From the NCBI GenBank assembly GCA_031772625.1, contig CM062808.1:473925655-473989654 (forward strand): a stretch of 64,000 nucleotides of DNA, read 5' to 3'. Shown here piece by piece: positions 23,839 through 34,848 of the stretch. This DNA is from Pinus tabuliformis (Eukaryota > Streptophyta > Pinopsida > Pinales > Pinaceae). Position 1 is the stretch's first letter, and the number at the start of each line of letters is the position of its first letter. Made by a program: the position numbers and the translations under genes. The notes below the pieces were generated by a model, which was not told the origin of the DNA, made no database searches, and saw only the letters and a program-made list of their open reading frames with translations.

Positions 23839-24273
23839 ATGTCAGAACACTGGAACCCCACAAAGAAGGAAATTGAAGAGTGGTTGGATCAAAAGCTTCA
23901 CGAGTTTGTGGTACAAGAAAACAAAACTCCGCAAATATCCGAGAAGAGGTGGCTGGATCGCTACGTATATACGGAAATCCACGAGATCTTCTTTGCGACC
24001 TTCTCTTCAGAGCTGTATGATTGGATCATGAGGTTAGTCGACAGCCAAGGAAGGTATAAGCTCGATCAACCGATAGTGTGGACTCCGAAGCTAGTACGTA
24101 GACTAGAGGCATCAAAAGATAAGATTGCGTGGGCCATGGACCATTGGCTCGACCGGATAATAGGAGGGTTTATCATTGAGTTCACAATAGACACAACCAT
24201 GAGCTATAGCGAAGCAGAGCGGCATTTTCTCAAGGGACCACGAGGTAGGTACATCAAATCCCTGAATACCTAG
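23839..24273 (+). CDS. Leader ORF of element B, unknown function
   Basis: A 144-codon open frame starts 45 bp inside the 5' LTR. The product is rich in Trp and charged residues (EEWLDQKLHEF, KRWLDRYVYTEIHEIFF, DHWLDRIIGGFI) and looks helical. I do not recognise a family. By position it may be the matrix-like N-terminus of Gag or a separate leader protein. It lies in a different frame from the Gag body at 24,447, and a broken stretch and a Pro/Ser/Thr-rich run separate them, so a frameshift may have split one ORF. No signal peptide or membrane segment is seen. Confidence 0.5.
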   Translation: MSEHWNPTKKEIEEWLDQKLHEFVVQENKTPQISEKRWLDRYVYTEIHEIFFATFSSELYDWIMRLVDSQGRYKLDQPIVWTPKLVRRLEASKDKIAWAMDHWLDRIIGGFIIEFTIDTTMSYSEAERHFLKGPRGRYIKSLNT

Positions 24274-24446
24274 ATTAAGATGTTGTTATGTGAAAAGCGG
24301 GTTATGTGAATACATTAATGAGTGGAATGATGCAGTGCAGAAAAATCTACAAAGGGATCGAAGGGTTAGGGAACAGTCCTTTAGTTTCACCTTCGTGAGA
24401 AAGCAAGGAAGAGCGCGCTCGGGTTTCTCCAAGAAGTGCAATTAGT

Positions 24447-25868
24447 TTGATAAGGCAGTGCATCCCACATTTATCACCTCCACTTACACCATCACCCACT
24501 TCACCTACTTCACCTCCATCTTCGACCACCCCACCCCCACCAAACCTGCAGTTCAGCATGGCGAGCGCGACCAAGCTACCCGTATTCAGAGGAGTAGGGA
24601 ATGAGGACCCAGATCAGTTTTGGTTCGTGGTAAGAGCAATGTGGGAAGCACACAAGGTTGCAGATGAAAACATTAAGAAGACCATGTTGGTGAGCGCACT
24701 GCAGGATTGCGCACTGACATGGTATATCAAGCACTCGAATGATCACCCAAATGAAGGAATAGCGGAGATCCAGAATGTGTTGAACAAAGAGTTTAACCGA
24801 CCAAAGTCAGAGACATAGTCAATCATTGGGTTTAAGGAAATTATGATGCTTCCAGGTGAAACCCCCTGGGATCTGGATCAGAGGCTGAAAAGTATGATCC
24901 GAGAAGCCAATATGATGTTGACAGATGTGCAACACCGTGTGTGGTTTGTGGCATATTTGACACCACACCTGAGGACGGCGCTGTCACAATAGAAGCTTTC
25001 AACCCAGGTAGAAGCATTGGAAAAGGCGATGAGGTTGCATGAAACCCCAATACAGGATCCTAGGTTGGGAGTCCAATAGATCCATGTGCAACTACAAAAC
25101 CTATGCTTGGAGATGGAGAGCTTGAAGTAGGATAGGGCGCCCCGGCCAGAAGCGCACGAAGAAGTGTGCTACATAAAATGTAAAGTCCAGGGCCACGATA
25201 AGGATCAATGCCTGGTATTCGCAAACTATTTGGTAGGAGGGGGACCAATGTCGTTGAGACCAGAGGCACAGGCAGGGTCAAGTGTGTCACTCGCACAGTG
25301 GTGCGTGATCTATCAGGTGGGAGGAAAGCACATGATGGACAACTGTCATTTGTTGCAGAAGTATACATAGACTCCCCAGCAGCTGTTTTGCAACTTTTGT
25401 AGATCGGTGGGCCATGATGAGCATACGTGTCGTAGCTATGAGTTAATGATAGAGCAGACCCCAGCATATAGAATGTAGATGAAAACACGAGGCCTTGACC
25501 CAGCCGCGGGGATGGCGCATGAGAGATTTCAAGGGTGAGGTCGAGGACGAGGAGGAATGGGGATAGGAAGGGGTTGCAAGCAGTTAATCTGTTACAATTG
25601 TGGAGGACCAGGGCACTATGCTCGTGATTGTACCAACCCAACAAGAATATCTTGTTCGTACTGTGAGTAGTTTGATCATGAAATGGTAGATTGTCCTATG
25701 TTGATCGCACAGATGCACGAGAAAGGGGTACTACAGCCTACTCCGACCCATAACATCCAAATGTTGAGGTCTGAACCTCACGAAGAAGACCCCAATGTGA
25801 ACATGATGCTTAGAAGAGGTGCAACTACAGGGGAAGATAGCGGGAAGCAGTCCAAAGAAGATACATAG
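24447..25868 (+). pseudogene. Gag of element B: capsid domain and zinc knuckles
   Basis: After a Pro/Ser/Thr-rich run (24,465-24,545) a Met at 24,558 opens the capsid-like domain: LPVFRGVGNEDPDQFWFVV, then LVSALQDCALTWYIKHSND and a second helical half (WDLDQRLKSMIREANMML) after a TAG stop at about 24,816. From 25,160 there is a cluster of zinc-knuckle-like segments. The first two have lost a Cys. The third (CNFCRSVGHDEHTC, near 25,389), the fourth (CYNCGGPGHYARDC, near 25,588) and a fifth (CSYC...HEMVDC, with a TAG inside) keep the metal ligands. Such a long run of knuckles is more than most plant Gags have. All pieces share one frame, so point stops are the main damage. Confidence 0.88.
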
Positions 25869-25886
25869 GTTTGCAAGGCTCCTACA

Positions 25887-26486
25887 ATGGAACCTAAGTT
25901 TGACTTGGAATGTGCAAAGGAGACGTTTATGGAAGCTAAGAAGAGCTTCACAAAGGCCTTTACTTCAGGTAGTAAGGATCAACTAGAGCCAAGGAAGGAT
26001 CCTTCTATGCTTACTACCTTTTTAGAAACATGCATGACGTTGTTGCATGACATTAAGGTAGTTAAAGGACTACAAGAGTTGATCACTAGGTGTGCAGGGT
26101 TGCGTGAACCGTGCGTAGTCCGGAAACTGGGAAAGCATGCATTGCACACCGGGAGGGAAATGAGATTAACGGTGCAGATTGGTGAGTATGAGATGGATCA
26201 GGTAATCCTGGACTTGGGTTTGGATGCGAATGTGTTACCAAAGCAGACGTGGGAACGCATGGGCAAGCCTGCGTTACAATGGTCTCCTATTCAATTACAG
26301 ATGGCAAACCAACAAAAGATCTTGCCCATGGGAAGGTTGCAAGGGGTAACAGTGGACATCGAAGGCGCGAGCATGCAGACGGACTTTGAGGTAATAGAGA
26401 TTGTTGATGACAACAACCCTTACCCTACGTTGCTAGAAATAGATTGGGCCACGGATATGAATGGAGTCATCAACCTGAAGAAGTGA
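25887..26486 (+). pseudogene. Aspartic protease of element B
   Basis: An open stretch of 199 codons in the Gag frame. The first 90 residues are a helical linker. The retropepsin domain follows: MRLTVQIGEYEMDQ, then the active site VILDLGLDANVLPKQTW with catalytic Asp at residue 109, the flap region LQMANQQKILPMGRLQ, and the closing segment PYPTLLEIDWATDMNGVI. The D-L-G triad replaces D-T/S-G, as in element F. It would process Gag-Pol. It stops at 26,486 but the frame continues to 26,672 with an acidic linker. Confidence 0.88.
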
Positions 26487-26643
26487 AAGATGATATTTGA
26501 GAAAAAGTCTCTATGCATAATAGTTCCGCTGGATCCAGCCGAAGGAGCGTGCTACACTGAACCTATACGCGACGATGGAGGTGACGATGAGCTAGATTGT
26601 ATCCACAAGATAACTGCGCAAGATCAGGAATGGGTGAACCCGA

Positions 26644-27190
26644 TTGCAGATGGAAGAATCTCATGGGAATGATGTGACAACGCTGAATTGCAACATGATG
26701 ATTAACTCACTGTGTTGTGTGACAACCCAAGCCCGAGATCTACCGACATACGATGGATTGACAGTGGTGGATGAATTCTTGAGCAAGTTTGAGAGCGTAG
26801 TACTGGAGCACCAGTGGTTCGATGCATTGAAGTGGGCACTGCGTGTGACACCTGCACGTTGGCAGGGAACACATCAAGGAACTTTTGAAAACTGGCGCGG
26901 CTGTAGGAGGATGATGCATCTACGGTTTGGGGAACCGGAACTATGAATAGCAGATAAATACGATGGATGCGATGACCCATGCACACACCTCACAAAATGG
27001 ACCAAGGCCTATGGAGAAGAACCTCATCCTGAATGGGTACACCTATTCTACCATACCTTGGATTTCATACTGAGGAACTAGTACACTGAGACAGAACTCC
27101 AACATGGTATGGGCGAATGGGATGTCTTGCGCAGGGATTTTTGTTAACATTCACCTTTGAAGACCCATGGTCGGATACTGTTGACGACGT
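26644..27190 (+). pseudogene. Two additional capsid-like modules of element B between protease and reverse transcriptase
   Basis: Module 1 (26,735-26,940) reads TYDGLTVVDEFLSKFESVV, then a WALRVTPARW helix and FENWRGCRRMMHLRFG. Module 2 (about 26,955-27,175) reads KYDGCDDPCTHLTKWTKAYG, WVHLFYHTLD, a degraded N-stop-YTETEL and MGEWDVLRRDF, with a one-base shift before FLLTFTFED. Both repeat the pattern of plant gypsy Gag capsid (aromatic-D-G ... D-P ... HL ... W; Leu-rich helix ... W-Y; S/E-W..L...F...F). The normal capsid sits upstream at 24,558. The capsid assignment is pattern-based and needs a profile search. A different frame from the protease marks a small indel near 26,640. Confidence 0.6.
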
Positions 27191-28154
27191 GCTGAAAGCC
27201 GTGAAAGCCACCATCTTCAAAATACCACAGGAACCACGGGAAGTAGTTCAACCAGTATGGTCAACCCAATTAAGTCATGCCCTAGAATGTTATAACGTAC
27301 AGGTAGAGGAGGATGATGACGACCCCCGAAACATTAATATTCCAGAAACTGAAGGGAGCTGCGAAGTTCAAGGACCACCAATTGAGGACCCCGACATCAC
27401 TACGCCACTGAAGACAAAGCAGGTAAACATTGGTATTGATGCTGAGCCGAAGTATGCGATGCTTGGGGATTATTGGGATGATGCTATGGTGGATAAGGTC
27501 GCCGAGTTACTCCGCAAATATCAGGATTTGTTCCCAACCAAAATCACGGATTTAAAGGGGATCATTGGCAATTTAGGGATGATGAAGATTACTCTGAAAC
27601 CAGATGCGAAGCTAGTTAAGAAGCGACCTTACTAGTTGAATCCGAAGTATAAAGAAAAGGTCTGTGAAGAGTTGGACAAGATTCTTGCATCAGGAATAAT
27701 CGAACCAGTGGAAGAATCCGACTGGGTGAGTCCTATGGTAGTAGAGGAGAAAAAATAGAAGGGCGAAATTCAAATTTGCGTGGACCTCAGGAAGCTCAAT
27801 GACACATGTGTTCACGACCCATTCCCGATGTCGTTTACACATGAAGTAATGGAAAATGTTGGCGAACAGGAAGCTTACTCATTCACGGATGGTTTCTCAG
27901 GGTACCATCAGATCAAGATCGTGCCGGAAGATATGAGCAAGACAACCTTCGCAACCAAATGGGGTTGTTTTCAATACACTGTTATGCCTTTTGGACTAAA
28001 TAACACGCCAGTGATATTTTCGCGCGTAGTGGTGACTGCGTTGAAGGAATTCATCCACAAGTTTTTGGATGTCTATTTCGATGATTGGACTATATTTGGG
28101 TTAGTTAAAAACCATATAGCGAGTTTACAGTTAATGCTAGATACTTGGCGATGA
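27191..28154 (+). pseudogene. Reverse transcriptase of element B
   Basis: After an acidic linker the conserved sequence VAELLRKYQDLFPTKITDLKG (27,500-27,560) marks the start of the domain. The palm follows: SDWVSPMVVEEKK, a TAG, then IQICVDLRKLNDTCVHDPFP, SFTDGFSGYHQIKIVPED, FQYTVMPFGLNNTPVIFSRV and the catalytic box DVYFDDWTIFG near 28,070 with both Asp intact (Phe in place of Met/Leu/Val). Stops at 27,635, 27,757 and 28,154 lie in one frame, and removing them in thought leaves the domain complete. It makes cDNA from element RNA. Confidence 0.92.
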
Positions 28155-28991
28155 CACCAGATTGCTCTAAATCTTATGAAGTGCACCTTCTTCATCCCCT
28201 TTCGAAATTTGCTTAGCTATGTGGTCTGCAAACAAGGCCTGATGGTGGATCCTATGAAGATTGCTATTATTCTCAATTTGGAAGCACCGCGAAGTGTCAA
28301 ACAACTACGCGCCACATTGGGGCACACTGGTTATGATCGAAAGTTTATTAATAGCTATGCACAAATCATGGCGCCAATGGAACAGTTGTTGAAAAAAGAC
28401 ACTACATATTGTTGGAATGATGATTGTAAGAAAATTATGGAGGTTATCAAGGAAAAAATGGCATTCGTCCCCATTTTGGTCTTTCCAACATGGGGCATCA
28501 AATTTCATGTACATGTTGATGCGTTGTGTATTGCGTTGGGCGCTGTACTGACGCAGGAAGGTGTGGAAGGAATCGATCACCTGATCGCGTTTGCAAGTCG
28601 GCAGTTGTCCAAAGCCAAAAAGAACTATTCTACTACTGAGCGCGAAGGATTGGTGATGGTATACATGCTCCAGAAATACCGCCACTATCTACTTGGTGGG
28701 AACTTTAAGATGTATACCGATCATTCCACGTTGAAATACTTGGTGAACAAGCCTGTGTTGGGGGGGAACATATGTAGATGGTTGTTACTGTTTCAAGAGT
28801 ATGACTTCGAGGTCATCATAAAGCTGGGATGCTTAAATGCAGGACTAGATCACCTATCACGAATTGAGAATGATGAGGAGCCAACAAATTTTGATGAAGG
28901 ACTACCTGATGCACAGCTCTATGCAGTGTGTGTCGCAGACGGCCACTTTGAAGATATCATCCATTTCTTAACCACAGGGACCGTGCCATAG
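28155..28991 (+). pseudogene. RNase H domain and tether of element B
   Basis: The frame is the same as that of the reverse transcriptase. The thumb/connection reads LMVDPMKIAIILNLEAPRS, RATLGHTGYDRKFINSYAQI; then RNase H: FHVHVDALCIALGAVLTQEG (first Asp), TTEREGLVMVYMLQKYRHYL (Glu) and FKMYTDHSTLKYLVNKP (Asp), closing with GLDHLSRIEND. All catalytic acids of the gypsy RNase H are present. A TAG at 28,989 ends the stretch just before the integrase. Confidence 0.9.
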
Positions 28992-30201
28992 GGATATTCA
29001 GTCCAGCAGAAGAAATAATTGGTGGTACGCGCGACAGATTTTTCTGTCATCGCCGGGCACCTCTACAAAATGGGAACTGACAAGATATTACGAAGATATG
29101 TACCTAAATTTAAACGAGGACAGATCCTCACAAAAGCACACGGGGAGGCTGTAGGAGGACACTATGCGGGATGGGTGATGACACAAAAGATTCTTCACGT
29201 TGGACTATGGTGGCCAACCCTACATCAAGATTCGAAAGCATACTGTCGGGCCTGTGACGTATGTCAACAGACTGGGAAACCATCGTGAAAGGATGAGATG
29301 CCACTCAATCCACAGATGACGTTGCAACCATTCGAAAAATGGGTAATAGACTTTATGGGGCCGATCAAACCTCAAGGGAACATGGGTGCACACTACATCA
29401 TCACCGTGACAGAGTACCTGACTCGATGGGCGGAAGCACAACTGGTTAAGGACTGCATGATTGCCACGACTGCAAAATTTTTGTTCGACAACGTGTTGAC
29501 ACAGTTTGGATGCCCAAAAATTCTAATGAGTGACTGCGGAACGCACTTCCTAAATGAAACTATCAGCACACTCACCGAAGAGTTCTAGGTGTATCATCAA
29601 CAAAGTATGTCGTACCATCCACAAGCTAATGGGACAGTGGAAGCATTCAATAAGATTCTGGAGACTGCATTGACCAAAGTATGTAATGTGCAGCGAACGG
29701 ACTAGGACTTGCGCATACCTATTGTATTATGGGCATCCAAACCACCTGCAAAAAATTGACGGGTCAAACACCTTTCAGGTTAGTCTATGGCACGGAAGCA
29801 GTCATGCCAATGGAATACATTGTACCCAGTCTACGGATCGCAGCAATGACAGGCATGGCAGACCGCGAAGCCTTGGAAGAGAGGCTCATGCAATTGGAAG
29901 AACTGGAGGAAGAACGGTTTCTGGTGGGATTCCATCAGCAGGTACAGAAACAGTGCGAGAAAGCTTGGCACGATCACCATATCAAGTTGCGCACATTCAA
30001 GGTAAACGATTTAGTATTTTTGTATGACAGCAAGTTCGAAAAATTCCCTGGAAAATTCTGAATGCATTGGTTGGGACCATATGTGGTAAAAGAGGTCACA
30101 GACGGAGGCGCGGTCTAGCTCGTCAAATTGAATGGAGAGCCCTTCCCAAGAAGAATAAATGGCAGTCGCCTGAAGCCCTACATGGGTGGGCTGGCTGTCT
30201 G
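28992..30201 (+). pseudogene. Integrase of element B
   Basis: The zinc domain is complete: KAHGEAVGGHYAG supplies the two His and CRACDVC the two Cys (29,135-29,270). The core has VIDFMGPI (Asp), LMSDCGTHF (Asp) and [10 protein letters not shown] (Glu), interrupted by TGA at about 29,286 and TAG at 29,586. A frameshift follows near 29,650-29,720; from 29,729 a new frame reads KLTGQTPFRLVYGTEAVMP and KVNDLVFLYDSKFEKFPGKF. After another stop, WLGPYVVKEVTDGG (the GPY/F motif) leads to the C-terminus at about 30,200. No chromodomain follows. Confidence 0.9.
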
Positions 30202-31289
30202 ACTAACCACCCAAAGCATAGTATCACTGCTCCAGACAGTTGAAAGAGAGTGCGGGACTATAAAAAGTCTGTGAGGGAGTTGCGCGACAACGGGGGTGTG
30301 TGCAGGGTCGGTATGTCATAGAGATCGCAGTCGCACAGAAGGGGCTGCACTGCTGCATGGATAAACAAGGAAATGACCGTTGCTGTCACTGTTCATGACA
30401 AGATGTCCGAGTTATGACGAAAAGGAGCAGGCGGTGGGAAATTAAGACACGGAGTCAGAACTAGATTTGAAACGATCTGCCACCAATATAGCATTAATGA
30501 GCTAGAAAAGGGGGGAATGGTTAAATTTGAACTTCAACAGGCCTATAAATCATAGCTGGGCATCCATCGAACAAACTGTGGCATCTTGAGAATTAAGTTA
30601 TTGCGCTCTCCAATAGGTATGGACTCGTCGAACGTCGACGCTTTGAGCATAAACCTCGTATTTGCAACATTGCCAAAAGAGATGCAGGACCTTCTGGACA
30701 GTGTAATGTCGATGGCCAAGGATGTCATGCTGAGCCCAATGCCAATGGTGGGAGATGTACCAGAAATTCCCAAACAGGTAGCAGGATTGGTCCAGATGTC
30801 GCTGCAAACACCACGGTCTATTAAGCGATCTATGAAAGATAAGGGCAAGACGGTGAATCTTGAGACAAAAGATGGAAGTTCATCTTTGGGCCACGTGTCC
30901 ACGACGAGACTTGAAGATTGGGACCTCGCGGACAACAAAAACTCTCTTGCAAAACACAAGCTTCAGCAGACATTGAGTATACTAACCCAGAGATCGCAAG
31001 CTTGCTGCTCTTGCACAAAAAGTTCATGCATTTGACATCTCAGCTAGAGCTAAAATCCTATGAGGGGTCGCTTTTTGTTAACCTAGTAGAGTAGAATGAG
31101 CATCATCAATTAAGTAAATTAGTAGGGGCAATGGAGCAGGAGCTTGAAGAAGCGTTGCAGGAGGCAATGATGTAGCAACATATTGTAGTGCTTCACTCAT
31201 AGGGATGGTAGACTGTGAAGCCTTGGCAGCACAACTCACCACACTAACGGCGTGACTCGGGACAAGTCACGATGATTGTGTTAGGGGCC
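30202..31289 (+). CDS. Downstream region of element B with sense ORF of unknown function
   Basis: Between integrase and the 3' LTR lie 1.09 kb. A plus-strand open frame runs from 30,586 (internal Met at 30,619) to 31,035. Its product has no family I know: it starts MDSSNVDALSINLVFATLPK, has a Met/Pro-rich middle (MLSPMPMVGDVPEIPKQV) and a basic Ser/Lys stretch. TATA-like sequences sit at 30,259 (TATAAAA) and 30,543 (TATAAAT), so a separate transcript is possible. An overlapping minus-strand frame (30,959-30,543) is equally long, so coding status is uncertain. TTAGGGGCC at 31,281-31,289 is the polypurine tract. Confidence 0.4.
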
Positions 31290-32169
31290 TGTTGGGCAGT
31301 GGATCCCCCGTGTAATGGTTTTGGGGCTTAAAGCCCACAATTTTGGGTAATGGTATTGTAAAGGCTCCACGAAGTGCACGAAGCACGAATTGTAATGATT
31401 CAATTCAAAGGGTTGTCCACCTAAAATATTGTAATTTAATATAGAATGTGTCGGCCTACCCATGGTCCGTGAACCATGGGAATGTATAAATAGAGTGAGG
31501 CTCTAAGTGTAGAGGTAGCTTTATTCTGATCTAAAGTGTTATGGGTTCTTGAATGTGATATTCGCTTTGAGTCTGTAAGTCCGGGTCGTGGTTGGTAGTA
31601 GTAAGAGTAGGCTCTACAGCTGTGTGCGCAGAGGCTTGGTAGAGTCCGCAGCTATGTGCGCGGACCCCTGCAGCTGTGTGCGCAGGGTAGGAAGTGGATT
31701 GTAACTAGAAAAATCATTAATAAAGATAAGTTGGTTTCAAAACATCACGTATCTATTTCTATATTTCTGTTTATGCATCTGGTTACAGTTTATGATTGTG
31801 CGCATGTCTGTTTATGTTGAATGGTAAATGAAAGTGTTGAGCCCTCTTAATTTAGTTCAAGATCTATAATAATAATAAGCTCAGTAAAGGGTAAAGAACA
31901 TTTGCGCCCTCCATTTAAGCCGTGTGCAGGTAATTGCACTGGACAGACAGCTGCACGGAAGTAGCGCAACGCGTAGAGTGGGACCGCAAGCCTTCCAAGA
32001 CCCATCAAGACATCCCAAGGGTGTGGAAACCTGGTTCCAACACCCTCCCATACTACCTCGGGTGAGACCTCAGCCCGCACTCCATGGACTGTTGCCGAAA
32101 GGGCCGGTAGAGCAGGATTTGTTTGGCTAAAACACTTCTAAACCTGGGTCAAGCCCCAATAAGCCAACA
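31290..32169 (+). repeat. 3' LTR of element B
   Basis: 880 bp, the same length as the 5' copy, with TATAAATA at 31,485-31,492 and the hairpin trio at 31,612-31,687. It ends AGCCAACA directly at the GTCAT target copy. Confidence 0.93.
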
Positions 32170-32174
32170 GTCAT

Positions 32175-33041
32175 GTAGGTCCCATGCACCTCAATAGCTC
32201 TAGTCTCTTTAGCCTTCTCATATGTTTTCACCTGAGAACTGCTAGAACGTCCCCCTGATTCTTGAGACACTGGTGGAGGAATTTGAGGACCCTTGAAGAT
32301 TTCATGAGCAATAAATGTCTCCCAAGAGATGTTGAGCAGGCTAATATGATGAAGCACAATCATCTTGATCAGGGAATAATGATAGAGATTGCTCATCTGC
32401 TGAGGGTATGGCTTTTTCTGCACAAAATGGGCCATCTTCTCAATATTATTGAACAAGAAATAAGGGAGGTTTAACATCCTCACCCTGCTAAAATGCATGA
32501 GAAGCCCAATGTGATAGGTGTAGAGCCTAGAAAATCTACCCGCACAAGTGAAATATTTCATGATGATTTTCATCATGGGGGCATACTTGTCTTCAAGGAA
32601 TCTGAAAGGAAAAAGTCTTTTCACCTAATTTCTATACCTGCGTTTGATATAAGGCTCATAATAGTGTTCATCGAGGTCATATGCCTTGTACCACTTCTCC
32701 CCTACATTCAGAATCTTGGTTGCATCCACAATAATGGAAGGTGAAACTGTAAATGTCACCCCAGCAAGAGTCACCTTGTTGTCTTGAATATGGGCTACAA
32801 AAAGCTTGGTAAGCTCAGGATGGTGTTGAACTCTCTCTACTTGCTCATAGAACTCATAGCACCCTAGATGTCTGAAACAAGTGACAACAAATTGAGAGGC
32901 CTGCAACTCTCTGGGGTTTGATGGCTCTTCCCTGATAATTCTGCCTCCCTTGTGTGGTTTTCTCTTATGTCGAGGTTTATCTATCGAACTGTCATTGCCG
33001 GTGTTTTCCTCCTCCTCATAGTCTCTGTCTTCTCTGTCCAT
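32175..33041 (-). pseudogene. N-terminal half of the LTR-encoded ORF of A (left copy)
   Basis: The start codon at 33,041 opens an acidic leader (MDREDRDYEEEENTGND). It leads to a globular region: FVVTCFRHLGCYEFYEQVERV, FVAHIQDNKVTLAGVTF, KWYKAYDLDEHYYEPYI, then a TAG stop at about 32,625, and, in the same frame, FPFRFLEDKYAPMMKIIMKYF, LPYFLFNNIEKMAHFVQKK, HYSLIKMIVLHHISLLN and a Ser-rich linker ending at B. The region resembles the helical plant-mobile-domain-like proteins seen with large plant gypsy elements; that assignment is from memory and tentative. The right copy is open where this one has its stop. Confidence 0.75.
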
Positions 33042-33499
33042 GTTTGCAAAGTTTGAGGTTGTGCACTCCTAGAAAAGGGATGAAGGGAGTGAGTGAGAGT
33101 GATTCATGAGTGGGGGAATGGGAAATGACCTTGTGAGTTATTTTGGTGGGCTAGAAAATGAAGGGGAGGGTATGAATCATGAAAATGAGGGAGAGGGGTT
33201 TGGGTCTTTTTGAAACATAAATTGTGGGATGAAGGATGAGGGGGTATTGAATGTTATGAAGTGATATATGGAAGGGGTTTAGGGTTTTAGTGATAGGTGG
33301 TGGGAGAAATAGAGGGTATTAGGGTTTTTAGAATGTAATTGAGGGAGAAACTAGGGTTTGAAATTTGTCATGGTAAATTCCTTCAAACATTTCAATTGCA
33401 ACTTCAATGATGAGGTATAGGGAGGGAACTTACTCGTTTGAGAGATGAGAGGGTGCCTTGGGAAGTTTTTATGAAGTTTGAGGCCTTTCTGGTCTTTGC

Positions 33500-33720
33500 T
33501 GCTCAACGCGTAGCGCCATGCAACACCCTCCTGAACGTGCAACGCAGTGTTAATTTGCATTTTCGAAAACGCCCTACACGCGGCACCAGTCCCTAAACGC
33601 GCAGCTCCACCTCCACTACCTGAAATGCGTAGCGCCAAACTCCAGAAGTGCAGCGCCACTTCCACTGCCTGAAACGTGCAGCGCCAAACTCTAGAAGTGT
33701 AGCACCACTTCTCCTTGGCC
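33500..33720 (-). repeat. GC-rich minisatellite with hairpins in the LTR of A
   Basis: Repeated words of the type ACGYGCAGCGCCA alternate with TCCACTGCCTG-like spacers. Two adjacent hairpins have the same 6-bp stem and a six-base loop: GAAGTG (33,645-33,650) with CACTTC (33,657-33,662), and GAAGTG (33,694-33,699) with CACTTC (33,706-33,711), loops CAGCGC and TAGCAC. The right LTR carries the diverged counterpart at 52,530-52,870. The block lies upstream of the LTR ORF on the sense strand. Confidence 0.7.
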
Positions 33721-34848
33721 CAAAACTCACTCAACCGCTCCTCTTTTCTTCACTTTTTGACTTCTTCTTTGCCAAATGAGAATGATGAACTTGAAAATGA
33801 AATGTGACACCTTATATAGGAATAGATTTTGATTTTTTACTAGAAAAACCCACTTTCTAATGTTTCTTGGCCTTTTTCAAATCTCTGTTTTTAATGCCTT
33901 CCCTTCTTTGTTCCTTTTCAGGTGGATGATGCTCAACTTGAACTATTTTTTGCAGTGTTTCTTTGTCTTTTAGCAAGGAGAGATGCATTGGTGCATCCGG
34001 GATCATTTATTACATAAAGTGACTTAAAATAACATAAGAAATACAAGTTAACTCAAAATACTTTGTTTTCACCTCAAAAACATGTTTTTTGAGGTGAAAA
34101 TTACATTAGTTAAAAAGATAATTATATAGTGAATATGACTTACAAGCCATCATGCTAGATTTATTTATCATCCTCATACCCTTGCTGCCCTTTATTTACA
34201 TCTCTAAATCATGCCCTTGACCTTGGAAATGAAAGCCTATGACCTAATGAAAATATGCCCTATGACCTAATGAAAACATGATTGCCAATTGACCATGAAA
34301 CCATGACTGAAGACAACGTGAAGAAGGGTCAGCAAGTATACTTTATGAGGGAGAAATTAGATTTTTTGAAAAGAAGACAACCATCAGTGGATCAGTTTGA
34401 CATGACCTAATGAAATGATGTAAAAATTTCAGTATGGGACCCCTAAAAGGAAAATGCAAAGAGAAAATTTGATCCCTAATGGAAGTATGCAAATACTGAC
34501 ACTAACATTGGCCTTATTGGGGATGGCAGCTCCTTGGAGGTGTCAAGAACACCGTAGACCAAGTGCCTAGCTGATTGGGCCAATACGGTCAAATAAACAG
34601 AAGACTAAAGCAAGGAAAACCCCTTTTTTTACAATTTTAAAGAAAAATGACTCAATACAAACTGAAAACTGACTCACAACCAACTCTAATCTTGACTATA
34701 AACCAAACCAACCAAACTCGACACAAAACATTCAAGATTTATAGCCTTTACTTTGGGCCCCAAGCTCAGATGACAGTGTACTTGAAATCTTGCAAGGAAA
34801 AGTAAACCGGTATATACAATGAAGGTGAAGTAACTTCAGGGAACAACC
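33721..34848. other. Non-coding tail of A's 3' LTR and 3' UTR
   Basis: 33,721-34,507 is AT-rich LTR sequence matching 52,870-53,672. 34,508-34,848 is the short stretch between the LTR and the integrase stop; it opens TTGGCCTTATTGGGG and shows no clear polypurine tract. No gene seen. Confidence 0.7.

Larger units (their letters stand above)
22915..32169 (+). mobile_element. Element B: Ty3/gypsy element inserted in the LTR of A
   Basis: Two 880-bp LTRs (22,915-23,794 and 31,290-32,169), both beginning TGTTGGGCAG and ending AGCCAACA, enclose a plus-strand gag-pol. The target duplication GTCAT (22,910-22,914 and 32,170-32,174) is perfect. In the first 215 bp of the LTRs I count about 13 differences by eye, mostly C/T or G/A at CpG. 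Most coding segments share one frame, interrupted by point stops, with shifts near 26,640, 27,130 and 29,650. The layout is leader ORF, capsid, zinc knuckles, protease, two more capsid-like modules, reverse transcriptase, RNase H, integrase and a short downstream ORF. Confidence 0.95.
20701..34507 (-). repeat. 3' LTR of element A (split by element B)
   Basis: It corresponds segment by segment to 49,029-53,672, apart from the 9,255-bp insertion of B at 22,915-32,169, flanked by GTCAT. The LTR contains a non-coding head (20,701-22,050), a long ORF on the sense (minus) strand, a GC-rich minisatellite (33,500-33,720) and an AT-rich tail ending CACTAACA at 34,507. At 22,034-22,050 a perfect 7-bp hairpin pairs CAGCGCC with GGCGCTG. 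Confidence 0.9.

Noticed and set aside
34508-34530. TTGGCCTTATTGGGG next to A's LTR as a tRNA-Asp primer site on the plus strand
   Set aside because: A's genes run on the minus strand and a better primer site is present at 49,008-49,025; the match needs gaps.
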